31,617 nt of DNA from Carex sylvatica. Lineage: Eukaryota > Streptophyta > Magnoliopsida > Poales > Cyperaceae. The stretch covers positions 1 to 31,617 of the forward strand of contig CAXKVR010000614.1 of NCBI GenBank assembly GCA_964058845.1, read 5' to 3'. The notes below the pieces were generated by a model. The model was not told the origin of the DNA, did no database searches, and saw only the letters and a list, made by a program, of their open reading frames with translations. Shown here piece by piece: positions 20,581-28,418 of the stretch. Position 1 is the first letter of the stretch, and every line of letters begins with the position of its first letter. The position numbers and the translations under genes are program-made.

Positions 20581-21703
20581 CATGATATCAGCCAATTTCA
20601 TTCTTTTAACTAGCTGAGGAAGAATTTACAAATTGATAAAAGCGGGTGGATGAATTTTTCATCTCCAAGGAAAAACACTATTATCTCCTATCAAATAAAT
20701 CCCAAATTCCCCTTTTGGGCCTTCCACTCTCACATAAAGTTCTTGTTTCGACAATTCAAAATTGGGTGAAGATTTTTTACTTATAAATCTATATGCAAAA
20801 TCATTCCATTCATAATTCTTTGCTCTATCAAAGTGTCGGACTTCTAAATTCTCATAGGGTCCTCCAGGAATTCCCTCTAGAGCCTATTGAATAATTTTTG
20901 TGGATTCCCTCATTTCACCGATTCATACTAAATAACGAGCTAATGAATCTCCTTCTTTTTGCCATTGGATTTTCCAAACGAATTCATTGTAACACTCATA
21001 ATTATCAACTTTACGAAGATCCCATTGGATTTCAGAAGCTCGTAACATTGGCCCGGATAAACCCTAATTTACTGCTTCTTCTCCATGAATAATGCCCACG
21101 CCTTCCACTCGTTCAAAAAAAAAAGGGATTCCGTGTAATCAGTTTTTGATATTCAACAACTCTTGTTAAAAAAATAATCACAGAAATCGAAACATATCTC
21201 TATCCATCCATAAGGTAGATCAGCAGCTACCCCTCCGATGCAAAAATAATTATGCATCATTCGCATACATGTGGCAGTTTCGAATAGATTGTATATCAAT
21301 TCTCTCTCTATGAAAATATAGAAGAAAGAAGTTTGTGCACCGATATCTGCCATAAAAGGTCCAAGCCATAACAAATGAGAAGCTATACGGCTCAATTCCA
21401 GCATAATAACTCGGATATAGCTAGCTCAACATTTTCCAATTTTTCTGGTGCATTTACCGTTATTGCCTCGGTGAACATAGTAGCTAAATAATCCCACCGT
21501 GTTACATAAGGTAGATATTGTATAATTATTCGGTTTTCCGCTATTTTTTCCATTCCTCTGTGTAAATAGCCCAATATGAGTTCACAATCAATAACATCTT
21601 CACCATCGAGAGTAAGGATCAGTCGAAGAACACCATGCATTGATGGGTGGTGAGGACCAATATTGACTATCATGAGATCTTTTCTTGTAGTCGGTATAGT
21701 CAT
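20581..21703 (-). pseudogene. ndhH: ndhH pseudogene (plastid NADH dehydrogenase subunit H)
   Basis: Relic of the plastid NDH complex 49-kDa subunit. The start ATG is at 21701-21703 ([14 protein letters not shown]) followed by [26 protein letters not shown] and [15 protein letters not shown]. The frame is broken near 21395, and at several sites between 21150 and 20900, but ndhH homology continues to KRMKLADIM at 20581. Only the last 15 or so codons are missing, cut off by the copia 2 LTR. In-frame stops replace the Trp of FPWRWK and the Gln after FINL. Length and order otherwise match the roughly 393-residue plastid protein. It is non-functional in the nucleus. Confidence 0.9.
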
Positions 21704-21801
21704 ATATTTTCTTCCTAAATTCAATATTCTATGAATTTCTCAAAGTGAGGCTCATCAAAATGAAAAACTGAATACTATTAAGAAAATTCAAACAATAAAA
21801 T

Positions 21802-22063
21802 TAACGAGTTTGTGACTCTCGAATATTCAACTGATCAATTAATTTATTATAACGTACTCAATTTTTCTTTGACAAATAAGCCAGCAACCGTTTGCGTTTT
21901 TCCAGAATTTTTCGTAGACCCCTTTCCAATAAAATATATTTTTGTGTAATTCTAAATGGGAAGTAAGCCTCTGTATCTTATTGGTGAAACTAAATACTTG
22001 AAATTCAACAGAACCTTTATTTTCTTCTTGTGGAATAATAGTAGTTAATGAATTTTTGACCAT
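21802..22063 (-). pseudogene. rps15: rps15 pseudogene (plastid ribosomal protein S15)
   Basis: Reads [20 protein letters not shown] then [20 protein letters not shown] from the ATG at 22063. It then loses frame near 21945, and homology resumes in another frame ([20 protein letters not shown]), including a TGA after KKN. The authentic end [13 protein letters not shown] stops at 21802. Its full span of about 87 codons is close to normal S15 length. It sits 98 bp from ndhH in the normal plastome order and orientation. Confidence 0.9.
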
Positions 22064-22310
22064 AAAATACCAAATTTTTCTATCTTTTTTCTTTCTTTTT
22101 CTTGGATGATTTTTTCGATCAAGAAAAATTAAAAAATCAGGATAATGCCAGTTAAATTATTTCAATAGTATTAGTATACACAAAAAGTTGGATTGATTCA
22201 TATACTACTTTCTTATTCTATCCAAATCAAATGGAGGATTTTATTTGGATAGAAGGAGATAGATCTCTTCAATCATTCTTTTATCTGCATTTGTAATATT
22301 TTATCCACAG
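22058..22310. repeat. plastid-block repeat R1, copy 1 (rps15 upstream sequence)
   Basis: The start region of rps15 and about 250 bp upstream of it. It includes CTATCTTTTTTCTTTCTTTT, ATAATGCCAGTTAAATTATT and TCCAAATCAAATGGAGGATT. Nearly identical text recurs at 23056-23310 and partly at 23730-23850. Confidence 0.85.
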
Positions 22311-22353
22311 ATTCTCTTATATCAGGTATGATACTATTTTGCTTCTTGTGATT

Positions 22354-22806
22354 TCATAAATTCCTAATAATCGTCTGAAGCAGATGCAACGTTTTTTCTA
22401 AGAATCTCATAGGGATCAGTAGAAACCATATTCTCATCCATAGAATCCCAAGTACTCGCATCAATAAAAGATTCAATTCGATCGAAACTCTCCATTCATA
22501 AATGATATCCACAATATTGGCAAATATATTTGTTTTTTTCGCATATTGTTTGTAAATGAATGTCTCACAATTTTCACACATAGTCCATAAATGACCGAAT
22601 GACGCAAATACATCCTTTGGATCAACTGGCTCCTCTGACTTAAGATTCTGTTGGTATTCTAAATTTCTATTATCATAAGCACTATGAGCAATATAAAATG
22701 CCTTTTTAAAATCTTTTATTAAAAAATTGTAACATTTGTCCTTTTCGTGGATTTCCAATCTTAAAACTAGAAATGCTTTAATTAAAATAGGATATCCTAT
22801 CATCAA
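22354..22806 (-). pseudogene. accD: accD middle fragment (plastid acetyl-CoA carboxylase beta subunit)
   Basis: The recognisable part reads FASFGHLWTMCENCETFIYK, the first CxxC of the AccD zinc finger. A frame change near 22520 then leads to CQYCGYHL (the second CxxC), ESFDRIESFIDASTWDSMDE and VSTDPYEI. After that homology stops, and the carboxyltransferase core is not here. The amino part (22680-22806) does not match AccD that I know and is partly duplicated at 23323-23470. The missing carboxyl half lies at 26379-27027, upstream in reading direction, so the gene has been split and its parts reordered. Non-functional here. Confidence 0.8.
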
Positions 22807-22850
22807 TGCAAAAATTTTGGGATAAACGCGTAGGTTATATTCTTGATGTA
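22700..22850. repeat. plastid-block repeat R2, copy 1
   Basis: AATCTTTTATTAAAAAATTG to GGATAAACGCGTAGGTTATA. It recurs at about 23323-23480 with a small insertion that duplicates the CTTTTTCGTGGATTTC phrase. Confidence 0.8.
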
Positions 22851-22854
22851 GGTT

Positions 22855-22940
22855 ATAGTTATATATATATAAATCGTTGTATGAACATAAAAGAAAAAAC
22901 GAATCAAAGAATCATAATTGTCTATTACGGAATAGTAGAA
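22855..22940. repeat. plastid-block repeat R3, copy 1
   Basis: Contains TATATATATAAATCGTTGTA and TGAACATAAAAGAAAAAA, then a TATTACGGAATAGT phrase. A diverged copy lies at 27284-27385 upstream of the clpP end. Confidence 0.65.
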
Positions 22941-22964
22941 CTTTTTTGAAGAGCTGTTATTATT

Positions 22965-23060
22965 ATTTCTAATAAGCCTCTTTATCTTATTGATGAAACT
23001 GACAATAGAACCCTTATTTTCTTCTTGTGGAATAATAGGAGTGAATGAATATTTGACCAT
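22965..23060 (-). pseudogene. rps15: second partial rps15 copy (amino end only)
   Basis: From the ATG at 23060 it reads [18 protein letters not shown] and, after a short gap, SFINKIKRL, matching the start of rps15 at 22063. After about 30 codons the frame runs into AT-rich unrelated sequence. With its upstream part (23056-23310) it forms a duplicated rps15 5' region. Confidence 0.75.
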
Positions 23061-23310
23061 AAAAAACCAAATTTTTCTATCTTTTTTCTTTCTTTTTCTT
23101 GGATGATTTTTTCGATCAGGAAAAATTAAAAAATCAGGATAATGCCAGTTAAATTATTTCAATCTAGTATTAGTATACACAAAAAAGGTGGATTGATTCA
23201 TATACTACTTTCTTATTCTATCCAAATCAAATGGAGGATTTGATTTGGATAGAAGGAGATAGATCTCTTCAATCACTCTTTTATCTGCATTTGTAATATT
23301 TTATTCTCTT
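23056..23310. repeat. plastid-block repeat R1, copy 2
   Basis: About 250 bp nearly identical to 22058-22310, in the same orientation, carried along with the partial second rps15. Confidence 0.85.
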
Positions 23311-23322
23311 AATTCCTTTTTG

Positions 23323-23480
23323 AAATCTTTTATTAAAAACATTGTAACCTTTGTCCTTTTCGTGAATTTCTAATTCTTTTTCGTGGATTTCCAATCTTAA
23401 AACTAGAAATACTTTAATTAAAATAGGATATCCTATCATCAATGCAAATTTTTTGAGATAAACGGGTAGCTTATATTCTT
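23323..23480. repeat. plastid-block repeat R2, copy 2
   Basis: Second copy of 22700-22850, same orientation, with an internal 20-30 bp duplication. Confidence 0.75.
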
Positions 23481-23489
23481 GATCTAGGT

Positions 23490-23700
23490 TTTTGTTTAAT
23501 TATCAAAGAACTTCTACGATACAAAAGGACCACTTTGTCCATACAAAAGTAGTTTCCTTTCTTGTGAATTCGATTATGACTATATCGCCACTTTGGATAG
23601 GCCAATTCTGTAATTCCTCAGAGACGAGACAGGCCAGGACCCCTCCAGTCTCTATTTTACGTAAAATATCCGCTTGGTTGTTTTCTCATTGACACAACTG
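23490..23700 (-). other. unidentified plastid-block segment with open frame
   Basis: A less AT-rich island between repeats. On the minus strand it is open for about 60 codons with text such as ADILRKIETGGVLACLVSEE and NWPIQSGDIVIIEFTRKETT. I could not assign it to a plastid gene. A + strand frame (23492-23692) also exists, and the choice of strand is uncertain. Confidence 0.3.
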
Positions 23701-23729
23701 AAGAATTAGGATAAAATATCTGCGTTAAT

Positions 23730-23850
23730 CATAAAAAACCAAATTTTTCTATATTTTTTCTTTCTTTTTCTTGGATAATTTTTTCAATCTGGAAAAATCA
23801 GAATTATGCCAGTTATTTGAATCTAGTATACACAAAGACTTGGATTTTTT
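23730..23850. repeat. plastid-block repeat R1, copy 3 (short)
   Basis: About 120 bp of the R1 family, starting ATAAAAAACCAAATTTTTCT, more diverged and lacking the distal half. Confidence 0.75.
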
Positions 23851-23936
23851 CAAATGTTTCCGATAAATGCTTATCTATAAATATTTTCTTTACTAGAATT
23901 CTTTTTTAGGTAAAAATAGAAACGAGATTGTTATCT

Positions 23937-24237
23937 TTACCAACTTGATTTTGTTGCACCCGGTAATAAACATGCATGAACCATTTGTCGAAGTATGTGC
24001 CCGGAAAGTCCAAAATCTCGATAGTTAGCTCTAGGTCTTCCAATAACAAGACAGCGTCTATGAAGACGTGTAGGTGCACTATTACGTGGTAGAGATTGTA
24101 ATTTTCTCTGAATTTCTCTTCTTTCTTTTTGACTCAGGGATGAGTCTTTACTTTTCTTTTTTAAGGACTGACGAATCAAACAATATTTTTCTTCCAATTT
24201 CTTTCGCTTGTGTTCTCTCTGAATTAAACTTTGCCAT
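23937..24237 (-). pseudogene. rps14: rps14 pseudogene (plastid ribosomal protein S14)
   Basis: Near-full-length S14: [20 protein letters not shown], then [34 protein letters not shown] and the end [10 protein letters not shown] with TAA at 23937-23939. The likely original start ATGGCAAAG at 24237 is out of frame with the rest, indicating a small deletion between codons 2 and 4. In frame, translation could only begin farther upstream. The rest has no stop. In a normal plastome rps14 lies by psaB and trnfM, neither of which is here. Confidence 0.9.
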
Positions 24238-24561
24238 ATTACTCCTTTTTTTGCATGGTAAAGATTGATTGTTATTCTATGTCTTATAAACATATGAAAA
24301 AAATAGTTCCAACAATTACGAAATAAAAGTCTAGTTACGATTCAGCCTAAAGGTTGAATCAGCATATTATTGTTTTTCATTCTTTCATTTTTTTCAGAAA
24401 AAGAATATTTTACTTGTTCTATGTCCTTTTTTTGCAAAATAATATGGATGGTGAAAAAATATTTTTTTTATGTTATACCATAACTTTTGTATATCCATAC
24501 GTAGATATTTTTAAAAAATTGGTTGAAATATCAAAATCCTTTTCGTCCCTTTCTCTCAAAG

Positions 24562-25555
24562 AGAGATTTTCTTCTTCTTCAAATGACTCATATGAAAATA
24601 AAGAAAGTGTCAAAGAAAGAAAAGGAGAATACCCATTAAAAAAAATAATCATTATTTTTTCCAGACATATGAGTCTTATTGATTAGTTTTAGGAATATAA
24701 AATTACTTGAAATCTTACTATTTAGAACATCAATATCATAGTTTATTTCAAATTTCTCACTTATCAAATTTTTTTTTTATTATCTTGAAAATCAGGATTA
24801 TAATCAATAGGATCAAAAATCTGCGATAAAAGACTTTGAATTAAAAATCAATACCAAATCTTGATTTCCAATTCAAAAAAATGAATCAAAATACAAAAAA
24901 AACCGCTATAGATTAATTCCATTAGCTCATCTTCATTAAAGGGCATTAATGCATAGGTTAGCATAAGCCCGTGAATGAGCTTAGCATATTGCTCAATTTG
25001 GTTTTCGAAATGAATATTTTGAAATTTGAACATTTTGAAAATGTATCCTATAAAATAGAGATTTTCTTCTTCAAATGACTCATATGAAAATAAAGAAAGT
25101 GTCAAATAAAGAAAAGGAGAATACCCATTAAAAGAAAGAATCATTCTTTTTTCCAGATAGATGAGTCTTATTTATTAGTTTTAGAGATATAAAAATACTT
25201 GAAATCTTACTATTTAGAATATCAATATCATAGTTTATTTCAAATTTCTCACTTATCAAAAAAGTTTTTGATTATCTTGAAAATCAGGATTAGAATCAAT
25301 AGAATAAAAAATCTGCGATTAAAGACTTTGAATTGAAAATCAATACCAAATCTTGATTTCCAATTCGAAAAAATAAATTAAAATACAAAAAAAACACTAT
25401 AGATTAATTCCATTAGCTCATCTTCATTAAAAGACATTAATGTATAGGTTAGCATAAGTCCGTGAATGAGCTTAGCATATTGCTCAATTTGGTTTTCGAA
25501 ATGAATATTTCAAAATTTGAACATTTTGAAAATGTATCCTATAAAATAGAGAAAA
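24562..25555. repeat. tandem duplication, about 492-bp unit, two copies
   Basis: Unit 1 starts near 24562 and unit 2 near 25054. Markers AAATGACTCATATGAAAATA (24581 and 25073) and CATTAGCTCATCTTCATTAA (about 24918 and about 25410) show the 492-bp shift. Copy 1 holds a 98-codon minus-strand frame (25144-24848) that I cannot identify; copy 2 has changes that break it. The sequence is AT-rich and plastid-like in composition, but its origin is not proven. Confidence 0.85.
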
Positions 25556-25647
25556 AACTCTATCACAAATTTATATAACACATAGAAAAAAATGTACAAT
25601 TCAAAATTGTTCGTGAAATAATCAAATTCCACGATAAAAAATCATGG

Positions 25648-25737
25648 TTCAAACCAAAATGAGCAAAACATAATAAAAAATAAAACAAAATGATTCCATA
25701 AACCGAATAGAAAGTAACATTGTAATTGTTTTTTCAT
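25648..25737. repeat. plastid-block repeat R5, copy 1
   Basis: CTCAAACCAAAATGAGC-like text followed by AAACAAAATGATTCCATAAA. About 88 bp, nearly identical to 26292-26383. After copy 1 follows text (CAGAAAAAGAATATTTTACT) shared with 24391-24430 upstream of rps14. Confidence 0.8.
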
Positions 25738-26030
25738 TTTTTTCCTTCTTTTTTCAGAAAAAGAATATTTTACTCGTTTTATGTCCTTTTTTGATAATCC
25801 TTCATTTTTCACCTATCACTGCTGATTACTCCTTTTTTGCATTGAAAAGATTGTCATTCTATGTCCAATAGAATGATCTAAGTATCGAGGTCAGAATCAA
25901 TAATTCAGAATGGAAAAAAGACAAAATCGTTCCATTATGAGTTTCAATTTATTTATTTTGAATCCTTTCTATCTTCTACTTCTTTTTTGATTTCCTTTTT
26001 TCCTGGATTCTTGATTTCATTTTGATTTCT

Positions 26031-26079
26031 CTATTGATTCTATCCCATTGATTCTATCCCTATGGGATAGAATCAATAG
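26031..26079. terminator. perfect 18-bp inverted repeat, possible stem-loop
   Basis: CTATTGATTCTATCCCAT at 26031-26048 is the exact reverse complement of 26062-26079, with a 13-bp loop that repeats part of the stem. Such stem-loops stabilise plastid 3' ends in general; which gene it served is unknown. Confidence 0.5.
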
Positions 26080-26099
26080 AGAACCTATGAATCTATATT

Positions 26100-26280
26100 A
26101 TTGCATTTCAATCTCTTCCCAATACCTCCCAAGGAAAATCCCCAATTGGATCCAAAATTGACGGGTTAGTGTAAGCTTATCCATGAAGTTATGCACTATT
26201 GAAAAGGAATCAACTTTCTGAAAGATCCTGGCTTTTGTGCTTTGGTAAGTTGTGCTAGATCCTTTCAATGACCTTTGTTG
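26100..26280. other. plastid inverted-repeat spacer fragment (rps12-trnV-GAC-like)
   Basis: Text such as CCCCAATTGGATCCAAAATT, GACGGGTTAGTGTAAGCTTA and AGATCCTGGCTTTTGTGCTT resembles a conserved plastid inverted-repeat spacer I recall from the rps12 to trnV-GAC region. It interrupts the run between the 492-bp repeat and accD. The assignment is from memory of the sequence. Confidence 0.45.
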
Positions 26281-26291
26281 TGTTGATTGTG

Positions 26292-26383
26292 GCTCAAACC
26301 AAAATGAGCAAAACATAATAAAAAATAGAACAAAATGATTCCATAAATCGAATAGAAAGGAACATAGTAATTCTTTTTTCATA
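26292..26383. repeat. plastid-block repeat R5, copy 2
   Basis: Second copy of 25648-25737 with a few substitutions, directly beside the end of accD. Confidence 0.8.
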
Positions 26384-27027
26384 AACCTCCTCTATTTAAA
26401 TGAGAGATACCATGGAACGCGAATAATTCAATAAGAACACCTTTGAAAAGATTACGCGGTACAATTGAATCCAATGAGTCCTTTTCCAATAAGTATTCAG
26501 CTTTCTGTACACCCTCGGGTACTTCGATCTTCATTACTTCTTCAATCACTCTTTTACCTGCAAATGCAATGGTTGCATCTGGTTCACCAATAATTATATC
26601 GCTAAGCATTCCAAAACTGGCTGTGACACCACATGTTGTAGGTGATGTCCGAAGTCACCAAAAATAAGTTTTCATGGAATTGAAAATTCAATAAAGTCGA
26701 AGATATTTTACCCATCTGCATTAAGCTGAAACTTTCTTCTTGCATACAAGCTCCTCCAGAAGCACAAGAGCAGAAATATATAAATAATGCATTTGAAAAA
26801 ACCATTATTTTTGACTTTAACTCTACTTCCCAATAATACACGTAGACCATCACGACATACATATATATCACTCGAGAGATAACAATCATCTTTTTAGATC
26901 TAGTCCCAGTTTGAAATTGGTCAATTAGATCTAGTTCTTCTTCAAGTACTTTTTTCTCGATATTTTTTCGTTTCTCTTCCATTCGCTCTCCACTTGTAAT
27001 CATCTTTTTAAATTTATCTTGTTTCAT
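26379..27027 (-). pseudogene. accD: accD carboxyl half (carboxyltransferase region)
   Basis: The carboxyl part of the plastid acetyl-CoA carboxylase beta subunit, which carries the catalytic carboxyltransferase core. It shows CASGGACMQEESFSLMQMGK, then after a frame change near 26640 [17 protein letters not shown], then [32 protein letters not shown] and [11 protein letters not shown], ending at TAA 26379. These align with the conserved [23 protein letters not shown] and [11 protein letters not shown] motifs, with unusual substitutions. The first 60 codons (27027-26850) are Lys/Glu-rich and only weakly AccD-like. The zinc-finger half lies far downstream at 22354-22806. Confidence 0.85.
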
Positions 27028-27039
27028 CTTATAAAAATC

Positions 27040-27500
27040 TTTATTATATCACTTCAATGATATCATGGACTCTTCTTTTTATGCGTCTAAGACTAGAGTT
27101 TTATTCCAATATTACCAGATCCCCCACCAAGGGACGGATATTCTCACGAAACAGCTCATGAGATAGATAGCATTTCACTATCCAATCAGTCCCGGACAAG
27201 AGGCCTGGAACGTACGTTCGTCGATTTGGTTTACTATGTTATATATTAGTGCCATATAAGTCCTCCCACAAAATAAGGGTTATATATATATAAATCACTG
27301 TATGAACATAAAAGAAAAAAAAAGAATTAAAGAATTGTAATGGTAATTTTGAAAAGATATACGTACTATTACGAAATAGTTTAACTTATCTGAAAAGCTG
27401 CTATTTCTAACTTGAACTTGTTTCATACGAGTATTCTTTTTTGATTCGAAAATAAGACAAAGTGAATTCTAATATACGATATAAGATGATTTATTATTAG
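27040..27500. other. plastid-block spacer between accD and clpP
   Basis: No gene recognised. It holds a less AT-rich patch (27115-27235, with ATCCCCCACCAAGGGACGG-like text) of unknown origin and the second copy of repeat R3 (27284-27385). Confidence 0.5.
27284..27385. repeat. plastid-block repeat R3, copy 2
   Basis: ATATATATAAATCACTGTAT plus GAACATAAAAGAAAAAAA and a TATTACGAAATAGT phrase, diverged from 22855-22940. Confidence 0.65.
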
Positions 27501-27503
27501 AAC

Positions 27504-28286
27504 TTAGACGAGAAAGAATCCCATTTTATCGGTTGGGTTTAGCTTACGCAATTTCTTAAGTACCGAGGTCAGATCAAAAAAGGTAATCTTGACTTTGTTC
27601 ATAGGTGGAGTCACTAAAGGATTAAGAGTATCCAAGATCCTATTTTCGTTCTCCTCACGTATATTCACTACGTGATCGATAATACCAAAATTGATAGCTT
27701 CACTGGGTGATAAAATGGGCTCACTTTCCATAATGGAGAGTAGCTCATGTTCCGAGTAGCTTGTGCTTTTGGCACAAACTCTTAAAAATTTATCAACCAG
27801 TTTGCATTTATCTTGTATCGACAAATGATTCTGAACAATACTTAGATCAACGAAGTTCGGAGTCTTAAAAGAAATCATAGAGTTCGGAAATGCAGCCCGT
27901 TTCCCCTGTGTTCCTCTTGCGAGAATAAAAGCGGTTCGTAATCCCATAGGACCTATCAGAGTGGTATATATCGGAACCGGGCTGCATTTCAAAATATATG
28001 AAAGAACAAAAGATTAAGATGCTCCTAACATAGGGCAGTCTATAAAAACTCTAATTGGATCTTTACTTTTCGAATCGTAAAACTCTAGTAGCTTTGGCAC
28101 TCTTAGCTGCATTAGACTTCTAGAGTAACGTTCGTTGTGTAGAATTATTGTCCGCTCGCAATAGAGCCTATTATAGACTCGAAGAAAATCATCAGACAAG
28201 GGTCGGAGATGGTGATACCTCCTATTATAGCCTATTACACACTCACACAAATCTTCTTTATGGCCGAAATTACCCCAAAGAGACAA
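27504..28286 (-). pseudogene. clpP: clpP-like gene, intronless and highly divergent, one in-frame stop
   Basis: A single minus-strand frame of 261 codons with one internal TAA (28014-28016). Near its start VYNRLYCERTIIL matches the VYNRLYRERLLFL of plastid ClpP. Then FYDSKSKDPIRVFIDCP matches the YLSIEDDTKDLYLFINSP region, FILARGTQGKRAAFPNSM matches the FILxGGxxTKRLAFPHAR region, and SPSEAINFGIIDHVV matches the SATEAQAYGIVDLVA end. A tail of about 50 residues follows. Both junctions where plastid clpP introns normally lie are continuous, so the introns are absent. The catalytic Ser region (GLAASMGS) reads IGPMGLRT and the His region (MIHQP) reads MISFKTP, so the protease residues appear lost. 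It may come from a fast-evolving plastome; decay in the nucleus is the alternative. Confidence 0.8.
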
Positions 28287-28418
28287 TAAATTATGCCATC
28301 TCTCTTTTGTGTAAATTCTAAGTTAACTTAGTTGTGTTGGCAAATTAATCGTGAAATTAATTTTGGAGGCTAACAAGGGGTTACTAGCTTTATACAAAGC
28401 ATCAATTAGTGGATCTCT
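28287..28418. other. junction segment between plastid block and satellite
   Basis: About 130 bp of AT-rich sequence without a gene. It contains neither recognisable plastid sequence nor the satellite unit, so the right end of the insert lies here. Confidence 0.5.

Larger units (their letters stand above)
20581..28290 (-). other. nuclear insertion of plastid-derived DNA (rearranged NUPT)
   Basis: A block whose recognisable genes are all plastid genes on the minus strand: ndhH, rps15, accD (two pieces), rps15 fragment, rps14, clpP. ndhH next to rps15 is the normal plastome order; the other neighbours are not. It is surrounded by nuclear retrotransposons and a satellite, so it is inferred to be nuclear. 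The left border is exact (LTR end at 20580). The right border lies between about 28290 and 28419. Confidence 0.8.

Noticed and set aside
20575..20595. TGATATCAGCC after the copia 2 LTR as a possible primer binding site of a second tandem element
   Set aside because: The sequence is the reverse complement of ndhH codons for LADIM and continues as ndhH for about 1.1 kb.
27115..27240. GC-richer patch with text recalling a copia RNase H end (DILTK)
   Set aside because: Only a few residues match and neither side continues the homology.
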